NCBI GenBank assembly: GCA_002842575.1
Contig: PHDJ01000028.1
Coordinates: forward strand, 1 to 32,567
Length of the DNA stretch: 32,567 bases
Direction: 5' to 3'
Origin: Bacteroidetes bacterium HGW-Bacteroidetes-2
GTDB lineage: Bacteria; Bacteroidota; Bacteroidia; Flavobacteriales; Flavobacteriaceae
Part shown: piece by piece, positions 17,293 through 26,085 of the stretch
How positions within the stretch are numbered: the first letter of the stretch is position 1
Layout of the letters: every line of letters begins with the position of its first letter
Made by a program: the position numbers and the translations under genes
Notes under the pieces: model-generated
The model's database searches: none
Seen by the model: only the letters and a program-made list of their open reading frames with translations
What the model was told of the DNA's origin: nothing

Positions 17293-17693
17293 ATGTAGAA
17301 CTAGTACTATTACCAAAAATAAAAGACCCAAGAGGCAATTTGTCTATCATAGAAAAAGATATTTTGCCCTTTGAATTCAAACGGGTTTATTTTCTGTATG
17401 ATGTGCCAAGCGGTGCGGAAAGGGGAGGACATTCACACAAAAATTTGCAACAATTTTTAATTGCCATCAGTGGTAGTTTTGATGTGCATTTAAACGATGG
17501 CCTTACCGAAAAAACAGTCACTTTAAACAAACCCAATGAAGGATTGCTTATTCATCCCGGTATTTGGCGTGAACTCAAAAACTTTTCCTCAGGAGCAGTT
17601 TGCTTGGTGATTGCCTCCAATGTTTTTGAGGAAGAAGATTATATACGTGATTTTGAAACTTTTAAAAAAAGCAAACCAAAGGATGCTCGCTAA
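17289..17693 (+). CDS. dTDP-sugar 3,4-ketoisomerase (FdtA/WxcM-like)
   Basis: 134 residues, a single cupin fold of the FdtA/WxcM-like family. Seen: DPRGNLSIIEK near 13-23, RGGHSHKNLQQFL near 45-57 with H48 and H50 as likely catalytic or binding His residues, GSFDVHLNDG and LLIHPGIWRELKNF. The family turns dTDP-4-keto-6-deoxyglucose into the 3-keto isomer, which an FdtB/QdtB-type aminotransferase (10041-11138 here) converts to dTDP-Fuc3N or dTDP-Qui3N. Which epimer forms cannot be read with confidence. RmlA and RmlB for the precursor are not in the window. Confidence 0.88.
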   Translation: MNVELVLLPKIKDPRGNLSIIEKDILPFEFKRVYFLYDVPSGAERGGHSHKNLQQFLIAISGSFDVHLNDGLTEKTVTLNKPNEGLLIHPGIWRELKNFSSGAVCLVIASNVFEEEDYIRDFETFKKSKPKDAR

Positions 17694-18672
17694 AGAAACC
17701 ACAATTATTTCTATTGGCGATTTTGTAGATGTTTACCAAAAATGGAAACAAAAGGGGCTCGGTAAGTTTCTATCCTTATTTCATTTACAAGCAAACAAAA
17801 GAGTTTCTGGAAAATGGGATAGCTACCAAGCTTCGTCCGATTTTTGGATTATTCCAGAATTGCAAGCGTATTGGAATCAAAAAATTTCTGGCAATCTGGC
17901 GGTGGAATATGAAGAGTATGTAGCAAAAAAATATTTAAGAGAACAAAAAGGATTAAAAATCCTCTCTATTGGCTGCGGTGAAGGGGTTCATGAGCGAAAT
18001 TTAGCAAAACACCTTAAAAATTCTGAAATAATAGGAGTGGACCTTTCTGAAAAAAGGATTCAAATAGCAACAGAAAAAGCTAAAGACGAACAGCTTCACA
18101 TTAGGTATTTTGCTGAAGATTTCCGAAAATTAGATTTACTAAAAGGTTCGTTTGATGTTGTTTTATTCAGTTCGAGTTTACATCATTTTAGTTCCTTAAG
18201 TCGGTTTTTAAAGGAAGACATTCGTCCACTTTTAAAAAATAATGGGTATTTAGTGGTTTATGAATATTGTGGACCAAACAGGCTGCAATGGAAAAATAGC
18301 CAACTGCAACAAGCAAATGTACTTTTAAAACAATTGCCTAAATCGTATAAAATGCTCATCGATGGCAGCACTATAAAAAAGAAAGTATATCGTCCCGGAC
18401 TTTTGCGTATGCTGCTCGTAGATCCATCTGAAGCTCCAGATTCCTCCAATTTAAGAAAAGCCATTCATCAAAATTTTGAAATTATTGAAGAAAAAATGTT
18501 GGGGTGGAACATCTTGCATATTCTTTTAAAAGGCATTGCCCATAATTTTTTAGATAGCACAAACCAAACAAAAGAGTGGTTGCACTTTCTTATTAAAAAA
18601 GAAGAAGAATTTGTACTAAAAACCAAGGAAACCGATGCTATTTTTGGGGTCTATCAAAAAAAGGAAAGATGA
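17683..18672 (+). CDS. Class I SAM-dependent methyltransferase
   Basis: 329 residues when started at ATG 17683, which overlaps the ketoisomerase gene by 11 bases; a longer open frame from 17611 lies wholly in that gene and its extra residues are lysine-rich and unlike a protein start. Motif I is LKILSIGCGEGVHE (91-104), followed by IIGVDLSEKRIQIA and IRYFAEDFRKLDLLKGSFDVVLFSSSLHHF (motif II/III region). The C-terminal third is less typical. It is linked by a 4-base overlap to the next glycosyltransferase. It probably methylates a sugar or chain end of the glycan; the target is not shown by sequence. Confidence 0.85.
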   Translation: MLAKETTIISIGDFVDVYQKWKQKGLGKFLSLFHLQANKRVSGKWDSYQASSDFWIIPELQAYWNQKISGNLAVEYEEYVAKKYLREQKGLKILSIGCGEGVHERNLAKHLKNSEIIGVDLSEKRIQIATEKAKDEQLHIRYFAEDFRKLDLLKGSFDVVLFSSSLHHFSSLSRFLKEDIRPLLKNNGYLVVYEYCGPNRLQWKNSQLQQANVLLKQLPKSYKMLIDGSTIKKKVYRPGLLRMLLVDPSEAPDSSNLRKAIHQNFEIIEEKMLGWNILHILLKGIAHNFLDSTNQTKEWLHFLIKKEEEFVLKTKETDAIFGVYQKKER

Positions 18673-19766
18673 AAAATTTGCTGTACATAACGCCACGTTT
18701 AGACGGCTCCGGTGGACTGCCTAAAATGTTTTCTGTAAAGACAAAATATTTAGTTGAAAAAATGGGCTATCAAATCACCATTTTAACCACAAATGCGCGT
18801 TCCAATTTTTATTTTTTCGATTTTAGCAAAGCAACTATTCGTAATCAACTTATTCCTGGCAAGGGTCTCTTTTACTTTTACAACTACCTGAAAATTGTAA
18901 AACAACAAATCAAAGAGCAAAACCCCGATATAATTGTCATCGTTGACAATGGACTTAAGGGTCTTTTATTACCCTATTTTTTAAAAAACAAAAAAAACAC
19001 GCTTATTTTTGAACAACACAGCCATCGGTATTATGCAGATTTTGAAGAAAAAACTTCTTTTCTGAAGAAAATAAAGCAAAAGGTTTTAAATAGTTTCGTT
19101 GACATTTCTATTGCCAAAGTAGATCAGTTAGTTGTTTTAACGCCGGAAAGTAAATTGGAATGGAAAACAAAAAAATGTATCGCCATACCAAATCCGGTTT
19201 GGTTTACGCCTTTTTACCAAAATGCACTAACCCAAAAAAGAGCAATCGCCGTCGGCAGACAGGTGTATGAAAAAGGATTTGACCTCTTGCTTTCTATTTG
19301 GAAAAAAGTGGTTGCCGATTATCCGGACTGGATTTTGGATGTTTATGGCGAGAAAGACCAAGAATTAGGATTAGAAAAATTAGCGCAGAAATTACATCTC
19401 GAAAAAAACGTACATTTTCATGCTCCGGTACTTTCTATTTTTGAAAAGTATAAGGAGGCTTCCGTTTTTTTAATGACCTCCAGGCATGAAGGTTTTGGGA
19501 TGGCATTAATAGAAGCTATGGCTTGCGGGTTGCCTTGCATTGCTTTTGACTGCCCCACAGGTCCAAGAGAAATTATTGAAAATGGAAAAAATGGGTTTCT
19601 TATCCCGATGTTCGACCAAGAAGAATATGCAATTAAAGTAAAAGAAATTCTTGCGCAAATGGACTTACGATTGCAAATGGGAAACCAAGCAGTACAAAGT
19701 GTAGAGCGATTTAAATTAGATGTGGTTATGCAACAATGGGATGCTTTATACAATTCCTTACAATAA
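18669..19766 (+). CDS. Glycosyltransferase family 4
   Basis: 365 residues. N-terminal LLYITPRLDGSGGLPKMFSVKTKYL carries the GSGG loop, and the C-terminal half has AVGRQVYEKGFDLLLSIW near 194-211 and SRHEGFGMALIEAMACGLPCIAFDCPTGPREI near 269-300 with the E-x7-E motif. Retaining GT-B enzyme of glycan assembly, donor unknown. Its stop is 3 bases from the stop of the convergent GT2 gene, leaving no room for a separate terminator. Confidence 0.92.
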   Translation: MKNLLYITPRLDGSGGLPKMFSVKTKYLVEKMGYQITILTTNARSNFYFFDFSKATIRNQLIPGKGLFYFYNYLKIVKQQIKEQNPDIIVIVDNGLKGLLLPYFLKNKKNTLIFEQHSHRYYADFEEKTSFLKKIKQKVLNSFVDISIAKVDQLVVLTPESKLEWKTKKCIAIPNPVWFTPFYQNALTQKRAIAVGRQVYEKGFDLLLSIWKKVVADYPDWILDVYGEKDQELGLEKLAQKLHLEKNVHFHAPVLSIFEKYKEASVFLMTSRHEGFGMALIEAMACGLPCIAFDCPTGPREIIENGKNGFLIPMFDQEEYAIKVKEILAQMDLRLQMGNQAVQSVERFKLDVVMQQWDALYNSLQ

Positions 19767-19769
19767 AAT

Positions 19770-20660
19770 TTATTGGTGCCGCTTCTTGATTTTTAAGTAG
19801 TAATTTAATTTTAATACATCAAACAGCAGTAGCGAAGGGTTTCGGGAATTGAGATTTTTTAAAATCAAAAATTCTAAACCGGTTATTGCAAAACCGAAAA
19901 TACCACCCAATTTTCTTTTTTGTAATGCTACATAAGCTTTTTGAATAGGGCGGTAGTGGTTTGGAATTTTTTGTTCCTCTTCAAGTTTAGATAAAGTTTC
20001 TAATCCTTTTTTGGTTTTTAGGATAAAGGATGTATTGGTTTCTAAACCATAATGAATGATTGGATTATCGATATGTAATACCTGTACGTTTAGGTTTTCG
20101 AGATTTCTTGAAAAAAGCACATCCAAGCCATAGGTGTTTTCAAAAAAAGTATTGGCTTGAATAAATACCTTTTTTTTAATTAAAAAGCATTGCGAAATGA
20201 TAGAAAGATAAGGCATTTTTTCGCGTATAGAAAAGGGTTTCGCTTCTCTGGCTCTGCCATATTTCCAACGGAGCATTTTTGATTTTTCCGGTGGATTTTT
20301 TTCATAGGAAATCCCGCCAAAAACGACATCAGCAAGGGTGTTTTCTAGGTTAAAAACTTGGATAAAAGTATTTTTTTTAGGAAGCACATCGGCGTCCATA
20401 AACAATAACCATTCATAGTTTGCTTTTTGGGCTAAAAAATTTCTGGTTGCCGTTCTGCCTTTATTTTCAGACAGTTCTATACATGTACAGTGGGGATATT
20501 GTTTAATAGTTCTGTTTTTTACTTTCAGATCCTCCTTTGTAGAGGCATCATCTACCACAATAATTTCATACGCATAAGATACATCTTCAAGTTGTTTGTA
20601 TAATACGGCAACAAGTGAAGTTATGTCGTAATTGTATGTTGGGATAAGTATGGAAAGCAT
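19770..20660 (-). CDS. Glycosyltransferase family 2
   Basis: 296 residues of the GT-A fold: SILIPTYNYD at the start, IIVVDDAST (33-41), ENKGRTATRNFLAQKA, and the metal-binding DxD motif in FMDADVLP (D89, D91). The C-terminus is basic and partly hydrophobic (ITGLEFLILKNL and the KIKKR tail), suggesting peripheral membrane contact. Convergent with the plus-strand GT4 gene, and 63 bases downstream of the polytopic protein on the same strand, so probably transcribed with it. Confidence 0.9.
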   Translation of the reverse strand: MLSILIPTYNYDITSLVAVLYKQLEDVSYAYEIIVVDDASTKEDLKVKNRTIKQYPHCTCIELSENKGRTATRNFLAQKANYEWLLFMDADVLPKKNTFIQVFNLENTLADVVFGGISYEKNPPEKSKMLRWKYGRAREAKPFSIREKMPYLSIISQCFLIKKKVFIQANTFFENTYGLDVLFSRNLENLNVQVLHIDNPIIHYGLETNTSFILKTKKGLETLSKLEEEQKIPNHYRPIQKAYVALQKRKLGGIFGFAITGLEFLILKNLNSRNPSLLLFDVLKLNYYLKIKKRHQ

Positions 20661-20723
20661 TTGAATTGTTTTAAGCTAAAATACAATAAAGTATCTATTT
20701 TAAAACTACACACACTTATTTTT

Positions 20724-21878
20724 TCAGTATTCTATTATTGGTTTACTTTCAGCATTTTGATTTAATCCTGTTAGAATAAAATAAAGTAGAAATGGGGTAC
20801 AAAGTATAAAATAAGAAATATCTCCAGCACTTTCAAAATAGGTGGTATAAAAACCGGAATGCTTACTATGGTATAAAAAATAAATACTAATGGAAATAAA
20901 TAAAGTAATACCGCTATAAAAATATACATCCGCATTTTTTTTGCATAATAAAGAAAGAAAAATAGCCAATACAATAAAGAAAACGGTATAACCAAAAGGA
21001 ATTAAAAAAGAAGATTGTATTAAGAAGGGATTTATAATTTTAAAATCTTCAAAATGCCCCAAAACAAAGGGCAAAAAAGTTATTATAAATACGATAAGGC
21101 TGATAAATCCAAGAAGTATTAACTGCTTAAAACGTATTCGTTTGGTGCGCCAAATAAACAGAAATGCAATGATATATGGAATTATAAAAACGTTTCTTGT
21201 GGAAAGTAAAAGTCCAATTAAGACACCAATACCAATAATCTTCTTTGTAGAAAACATTTTTTGTTTTAAAATGTAAATCAATGAAAATACAATTAGAGCG
21301 GCATTAATAAACGTATTGCTTCTACTTACAATTTCCCATAAATAAAAGGAAGATAAAGCAATCAAAATAATTCCTATGGTTTGTAAATCGTTAGAAAATT
21401 TAGAATAACGCATCATAAAATAAAATGCAAAGATGCCTAAAAGTGAATACAAACCCATTTCGCCAATAGCATAAAAGGGCAAGGCTAATATAAAATAAAA
21501 GGGCATTGGTCCTGGAGGGTTACCTGTGTGTCCTCTTCCATAATAAGCATAACCTCCTGAAAAATAAGTATCCCAAAAAGAATTTATGATACTCCATCTA
21601 TCCACATTTAAAGTTTCAACTGGAATTACATAAAAAAGAAATAAACTAACGACAATAAAGAGTAAAAGAATAAAAATATTCAATAAATATAGCTGAGGAT
21701 AGAATTTTTTAAGAAGCAATTTAAACCGCCAAATCAGTATATAAATAAGGGATATTACCAATGAAATTACCAAAAAGTAGTCGGTTATTCTACTTAAATA
21801 TTTTACTGAAAAGATGAAATTTATGAATACAAAAACAAAAAAGGCTATGTTGGTTTTATGAAGAATAAAATGGAACAT
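20724..21878 (-). CDS. Polytopic membrane protein, probable GT-C-type glycosyltransferase
   Basis: 384 residues, about ten to eleven membrane segments. After the third segment comes a periplasmic-looking loop ETLNVDRWSIINSFWD with D93 and then RGHTGNPPGPMPFYFIL, the layout of GT-C enzymes (PMT/ArnT/GT87 kind) that take sugars from polyprenyl-phosphate donors: an acidic loop residue followed by an aromatic, Pro-rich stretch. The family is inferred from this pattern, not a firm match. Its ATG overlaps by one base the stop of the upstream DPM-like glycosyltransferase gene, which in intact form could supply its donor. That partner is frameshifted here. Confidence 0.65.
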   Translation of the reverse strand: MFHFILHKTNIAFFVFVFINFIFSVKYLSRITDYFLVISLVISLIYILIWRFKLLLKKFYPQLYLLNIFILLLFIVVSLFLFYVIPVETLNVDRWSIINSFWDTYFSGGYAYYGRGHTGNPPGPMPFYFILALPFYAIGEMGLYSLLGIFAFYFMMRYSKFSNDLQTIGIILIALSSFYLWEIVSRSNTFINAALIVFSLIYILKQKMFSTKKIIGIGVLIGLLLSTRNVFIIPYIIAFLFIWRTKRIRFKQLILLGFISLIVFIITFLPFVLGHFEDFKIINPFLIQSSFLIPFGYTVFFIVLAIFLSLLCKKNADVYFYSGITLFISISIYFLYHSKHSGFYTTYFESAGDISYFILCTPFLLYFILTGLNQNAESKPIIEY

Positions 21879-22617
21879 TAATTGAAAATTTTAGAGGAAT
21901 AAATATTCGTTTTAAAAAGAAAGTAACTAAATGAAACTTTTAAGACCCCCAAACCGTAAACGATACTTCTGGAAATATTTATAGAGGAAGCTTCTTTAAA
22001 ATATTTGGTAGGACAAGTAATTTCAGCTATTTCATACCCTTTTGCGAAAATTTGCGCCAGCAATTGGTTGTCAAGATAAAATCGTCTGAATTTTTATTAA
22101 AATCAATATTTTGTAGCACTTCTTTTGAATATGCTCTATAACCTGTATGGTATTCTGAAAGTTTTTGATTCATTAATACGTTTTGTACAAATGTCAAAAT
22201 GCGGTTAGCAATGTATTTATAAATTGGCATACCTCCTTTTAAAGCTCCTTTTCCTAAAATTCGTGATCCTAACACTGTTGGATATAAATCATTAGCTATT
22301 AAATAACTCATAGAATGAATTAGTTTAGGTGTGTATTGATAATCCGGATGTAGCATTATTATAATGTCTGCACCTAATTTAAGTGCTTTGTTATAACATG
22401 TTTTTTGATTACCACCATAACCGGTATTATTTTCATGTTTAATGATATGAACTATGCCAATAGATTTTGCAACTTCAATAGTATTATCTGTACTATTATC
22501 ATCAACAAGTATTACCTCATCAACAATATCAAATGGTATTTCATTATAGGTTTTTAATAATGTTTTTGAAGCATTGTAGGCAGGAAGTACTACTACAATC
22601 TTTTTAGTTCCAATCAT
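21878..22617 (-). pseudogene. GT2, dolichyl-phosphate-mannose-synthase-like, single-base frameshift
   Basis: The N-terminal part (22617 to about 22074) is a soluble GT2: VVVLPAYNASKTLL, VILVDDNSTDNT, HENNTGYGGNQKTCYNKAL, and IIIMLHPDYQYTPK. At DDFIL the frame breaks: it reads [14 protein letters not shown] and stops, while the other frame gives [24 protein letters not shown] and runs on to 21878 with [18 protein letters not shown]. Loss of one T near 22073-22074 explains both and restores a 246-residue protein. The C-terminus holds conserved helical parts, so the short product is likely inactive. Stop and next start codons share one base, showing the second part still sits in its operon. A sequencing error remains possible. 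Confidence 0.85.
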
Positions 22618-22667
22618 ATAAATATTAAAAAAGTTAAAATTATTAGAAAGTTTGTTATTAAAAAAAT

Positions 22668-23351
22668 TTAAACCGTTTTCTGCACCACTTCAAAAATTTG
22701 ATTTTCATCGCATTTTAGAGTTTTGGAAGGATATTTTAATAACAAGGCATAATCGTGCGTTGCCATTAAAATAGTATTTCCGTTTTTATTGATTTCTCGC
22801 AACACTTCCATAACTTCAACAGAAGTTTGGGGGTCAAGGTTTCCGGTGGGCTCATCGGCAAGAATCAATTCAGGATCATTAAGTAAGGCTCTGGCTATGG
22901 CAACACGCTGTTGCTCGCCACCCGAAAGTTGGTAAGGATATTTAAACCCTTTTGTTTTCATATCTACTTTGCTCAACACTTCTTCTACTTTGCTTTCCAT
23001 GGCTGTTTTATCGGTCCAGCCGGTTGCTCTTAATACAAATAACAAATTATCATTCACCGTGCGGTCGTTCAGCAGTTTAAAGTCTTGAAAAACTACGCCC
23101 AACTTTCGCCTTAAAAAGGGAATGTCCTTTTCTTTTAACGTGGGCAAATCAAAATCTACTATATGACCTTCGCCTTCTTGTAAGGGCAAATCGCCATACA
23201 AGGTTTTCATAAAACTACTTTTTCCTGTTCCGGTTTTCCCGATGAGATATACAAATTCGCCTTTGTCTATAGACACGTTTACATCAGATAGGATAAGGGT
23301 TTCTCGTTGAAAAATAGAGGCGTTTTTTAAAAACAATACGGGTTTAGACAT
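22668..23351 (-). CDS. ftsE: FtsE-like cell-division ABC transporter ATPase
   Basis: 227 residues. Walker A is GKTGTGKSS (38-46), the signature is LSGGEQQRV (142-150), Walker B is LILADEP (162-168) and the switch His is H199 (ATHD). With FtsX, FtsE controls peptidoglycan hydrolases at the division septum. [17 protein letters not shown] and [17 protein letters not shown] are FtsE-like (the Q-loop VFQDFKLL is common to FtsE and LolD types, so a different ABC partner is possible). No FtsX gene lies next to it; in Bacteroidota the pair is often separated. It has its own promoter. Confidence 0.88.
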   Translation of the reverse strand: MSKPVLFLKNASIFQRETLILSDVNVSIDKGEFVYLIGKTGTGKSSFMKTLYGDLPLQEGEGHIVDFDLPTLKEKDIPFLRRKLGVVFQDFKLLNDRTVNDNLLFVLRATGWTDKTAMESKVEEVLSKVDMKTKGFKYPYQLSGGEQQRVAIARALLNDPELILADEPTGNLDPQTSVEVMEVLREINKNGNTILMATHDYALLLKYPSKTLKCDENQIFEVVQKTV

Positions 23352-23372
23352 AGTAGAATTATATTGATAAAG

Positions 23373-23401
23373 CGAAATTAACTTTATTTTAAATCATGCA
23401 A
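23373..23401 (-). promoter_or_regulatory. Candidate promoter of ftsE
   Basis: On the minus strand TTG (23401-23399) is followed after 18 bases by TAATTTCG (23380-23373), 7 of 8 with respect to TAnnTTTG, 22 bases before the start codon at 23351. The 107-base gap between the protease stop and ftsE contains nothing else. Confidence 0.5.
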
Positions 23402-23458
23402 TGCGTAAATATAGAAAAAGTTATTTGGTTTGGTTATTTGATTTCCCATAACGAATTT

Positions 23459-25396
23459 TTAAGGAAAATTTACCCGTATTTTTTTTGTCATTTTATACTT
23501 TGTGGAGGTAATCGTTACCGTTACCGTTTTCTCTTGAATACTTTCGAGCGCGATAGATGCCACTTCTGTTTGTGCATATTTTTTTCTGAAAACCACTTTT
23601 TCATCGGCTTTGATTTCCACTTCATACTCGGAATCCATAATATGCTCCACTGGACGAATAAGCAGCTCACGAATTTCCTTAGCAATTTCAATAATAACAG
23701 GGTCTTTTGATTTTACTGGGGAGGAAATGGAGTCTTTTTCTAATGCAGGTTTTGGAATTCTTGCTTTCGGAAAACATTCCCTCGTGGGCAAACTGGGGTC
23801 AATGCTCAGTTTTATAAAACCATTATGATCTGGTTTTAAATGCGTATTGGTCTGTAAATGAATGCCTTTTCGTGCTTTAAAAGTAACCGTACTGGAATCT
23901 CTAAAGGTTTGATTTTTAATTTTCAACATATACGGAGCCGATTTTAATACAAACTCAAAACGGTAAAAATCTCTTCCTGAAATTTCAACTTCTCCTTTTT
24001 CTTGCTGCATGGCATCTGCCATTTTCACGGCTTTGTAAGCATCTATTCTTCCGGCTCCTAAAAGCATTTTAAAGGGTTCGTTTCCGGGTAAGTTTTCTAT
24101 ATCGGCTGCGGTTAATTTCATGATGCTTTCTACTTCTGCACTGCCCAAACAATAATTAGCAGACCAAATTAAGCCAATAACGCCTGTAACAACAGCTGCT
24201 GAGCTTGAGGACGCGCCTCCGTATTGTTTGTCTTCCATTTCACAATCTGCACTTCCTAGTAAAAATGTGTCGGCCGGTGCTGCTATGTCCACCGCTAAAT
24301 TATGCTGGTTTGCCCATTGAAGATTTATAGGTATAATTTTTCCATCTACCACTTTATGTCGTCGCACGTGTCTGTCAGAAAATCTGTCTAAAATTACATC
24401 GGTACCTTTTTCATCAGCAATAATACAGTCTTCCCAATTTTCGCAATCTGCAAAAACGGTAGTTACTGAAATTACTCTTTTAAACGATGCTGGATAACCG
24501 TAATTTGACGACTTATCTTTGAGATTAGGGTTGCAATTCAATTTGTTTCCTGCTCCGGCTACAATCAAAATGCCTTCGTCATAATATTCATTAATTCGTT
24601 CTTCTACATTTTTTTGGTAAGCCCCAAAACCGCACAACACCCAACTTGCATTTATTACTTTAGCCCCTGCCTCCACAAGTTGTATAATATAATCAAATTG
24701 ACCGTAACCATTGGTAATCATATCACAGTCTGAACAAATTCCGGGCATACCAAAAGCATTGTCGCTTCTGGCACCTATAATTCCGGCTACATTGGTGCCG
24801 TGCGAGCAGGTAATGCCTTTTTGCACATGTAAATATTTTAGATAGTTACTAACTCTACCTTGTAAATCTGCGTTGGTCGAATCTACTCGTGCATCCGAAA
24901 TACCGATGATTACTTTTTTATTTCCTTTGGTAATTCCCCAAGCTCCGGGCGCATTAATGAGGTCTAATCCGTTTAGTGGATATGGTGCTCCAAGGTTTTC
25001 TACCGGACTTGTAGTGCCGTAATCATTGGGATAAAATTCTATTTTTGGAGGAAAATATTCGCCTATTTTTGAATATTTTATTGGATTTAATTGCTGTAAC
25101 TTTTCTATTAGTGTTTTATTATCGGTGGTTAATCGATATACCATTTGTAAATTTTCTTTTTGTGTATTTGGAAAAGCGCGTTGCAATGCAAATACTTTGT
25201 ATTGGCTGTAAATTTCATTTTCTTCCAAACTTTCTAATGAAAAGACCTCTAAAGTGCCGTCTTGATTTTTAGTGATTTCTAAGGATTCAAAATTGGTAAT
25301 GCTAACATGAAAAAAATAACGAGCCTCTTGTTGCTCTTCTTGTGCAAAAAGAAAAGCAGATGAAAAGCCAAAGATTAGAAGTGCTATTTTATTCAT
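23459..25396 (-). CDS. Secreted subtilisin-family (S8) serine protease
   Basis: 645 residues with a signal peptide (about 1-19, ending LFAQ) and a propeptide-like N-terminal region to about residue 140. The S8 core follows: catalytic Asp D168 in IGISDARVDS, His H199 in CSHGTNVAGIIGA, oxyanion Asn N284 in VAGAGNKLN, and Ser S396 or S397 in GGASSSSAAVVTG. The Ser motif is unusual, since GTSMAAP is the norm and the Pro is Ala here. Several Cys residues (197, 221, 224, 255, 288) could form disulfides. After about residue 470 comes a beta-rich tail of unclear fold; no sorting domain of type IX is evident. The start overlaps the upstream lipoprotein gene by 8 bases, so the two are co-expressed. Substrate unknown. 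Confidence 0.9.
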   Translation of the reverse strand: MNKIALLIFGFSSAFLFAQEEQQEARYFFHVSITNFESLEITKNQDGTLEVFSLESLEENEIYSQYKVFALQRAFPNTQKENLQMVYRLTTDNKTLIEKLQQLNPIKYSKIGEYFPPKIEFYPNDYGTTSPVENLGAPYPLNGLDLINAPGAWGITKGNKKVIIGISDARVDSTNADLQGRVSNYLKYLHVQKGITCSHGTNVAGIIGARSDNAFGMPGICSDCDMITNGYGQFDYIIQLVEAGAKVINASWVLCGFGAYQKNVEERINEYYDEGILIVAGAGNKLNCNPNLKDKSSNYGYPASFKRVISVTTVFADCENWEDCIIADEKGTDVILDRFSDRHVRRHKVVDGKIIPINLQWANQHNLAVDIAAPADTFLLGSADCEMEDKQYGGASSSSAAVVTGVIGLIWSANYCLGSAEVESIMKLTAADIENLPGNEPFKMLLGAGRIDAYKAVKMADAMQQEKGEVEISGRDFYRFEFVLKSAPYMLKIKNQTFRDSSTVTFKARKGIHLQTNTHLKPDHNGFIKLSIDPSLPTRECFPKARIPKPALEKDSISSPVKSKDPVIIEIAKEIRELLIRPVEHIMDSEYEVEIKADEKVVFRKKYAQTEVASIALESIQEKTVTVTITSTKYKMTKKIRVNFP

Positions 25397-25859
25397 TTTT
25401 AAGCAATTGTATCTGTTCGCTTAAAAAATCAATCTGTTTTTGTTGTTCGATGGTATGCAGCGTTAGTTCTTCTATTTTTTCAAGCAACAACAAATTCATT
25501 TCTTTCAACGAAAGTCCATCTTCTTTTAAGGAAGCTGCAGAAGGAATTTTAGGCAAATGATGGTTTTTTTGAATAAAAGTTTCTATTTCGCCCAAACTTA
25601 AAAAGCGATAATCACTTTTCAGGGAAGAAATTCCGGTGAAATAGGTTTCAAAAACATAATCGGGTGCCACAGCACCGTCTAAATCGACCAAAACTTCTTG
25701 GGTGTGAATGCTGCCTTTAACGGTAAGCATGGCATCCGGGGTTTTTGTGCCAATACCTACAAAACCATTTTTGCTTTCTGTAATGTTTTTAAAAACAACA
25801 GCTTGGCAACTTCCTATAATGGGGAAAAGCAGCAGTAAAAGTAAGAGTGTCTTTTTCAT
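25389..25859 (-). CDS. Coiled-coil lipoprotein with tail-fibre-like C-terminus
   Basis: 156 residues from ATG 25859, where a proper signal sequence begins (MKKTLLLLLLLFPIIGSC): IGSC at residues 15-18 could be a lipobox, or the peptide could be cleaved by signal peptidase I. Then VGIGTKTPDAMLTVKGSIHTQEV, a short GIGTxxP-type repeat found in bacterial surface and tail-fibre-like proteins, and FLSLGEIETFIQKNHHLPKIPS with a terminal heptad coiled coil (LLLEKIEELTLHTIEQQKQIDF) that suggests trimerisation. Upstream in-frame codons to 26045 lack a signal sequence and a plausible start. Overlaps the protease start by 8 bases; a shared surface role is inference. Confidence 0.8.
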   Translation of the reverse strand: MKKTLLLLLLLFPIIGSCQAVVFKNITESKNGFVGIGTKTPDAMLTVKGSIHTQEVLVDLDGAVAPDYVFETYFTGISSLKSDYRFLSLGEIETFIQKNHHLPKIPSAASLKEDGLSLKEMNLLLLEKIEELTLHTIEQQKQIDFLSEQIQLLKNE

Positions 25860-26085
25860 AAAGAGTTTTTTGTTGAGTAAGGTATAAAAATAAGCTTTAT
25901 TGTTTTCCTTTAGAAGATATTCAAAAATAAAATCAATAATCCAAAATGGCTTTGCAACTTCTAGGTTTCTTAATAGGTAAGGAGGGATACTGTGTCGGGA
26001 AATTTTAACCCTAAAAAAATAGATAGAACACGAAGTAACTTTCATAAATATAGGTCATTCTTGTAGAAGTATTAAATTTAATCCT

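Noticed and set aside
17611-17682. Longer start for the methyltransferase
   Set aside because: The extension lies wholly within the ketoisomerase gene and has a lysine-rich composition; ATG 17683 gives normal operon overlap.
23396-23710. Plus-strand open frame rich in Cys and His downstream of ftsE
   Set aside because: Antisense shadow of the protease tail; no start context, no family.
25860-26045. N-terminal extension of the coiled-coil lipoprotein
   Set aside because: A signal sequence begins at 25859; the extension would bury it.
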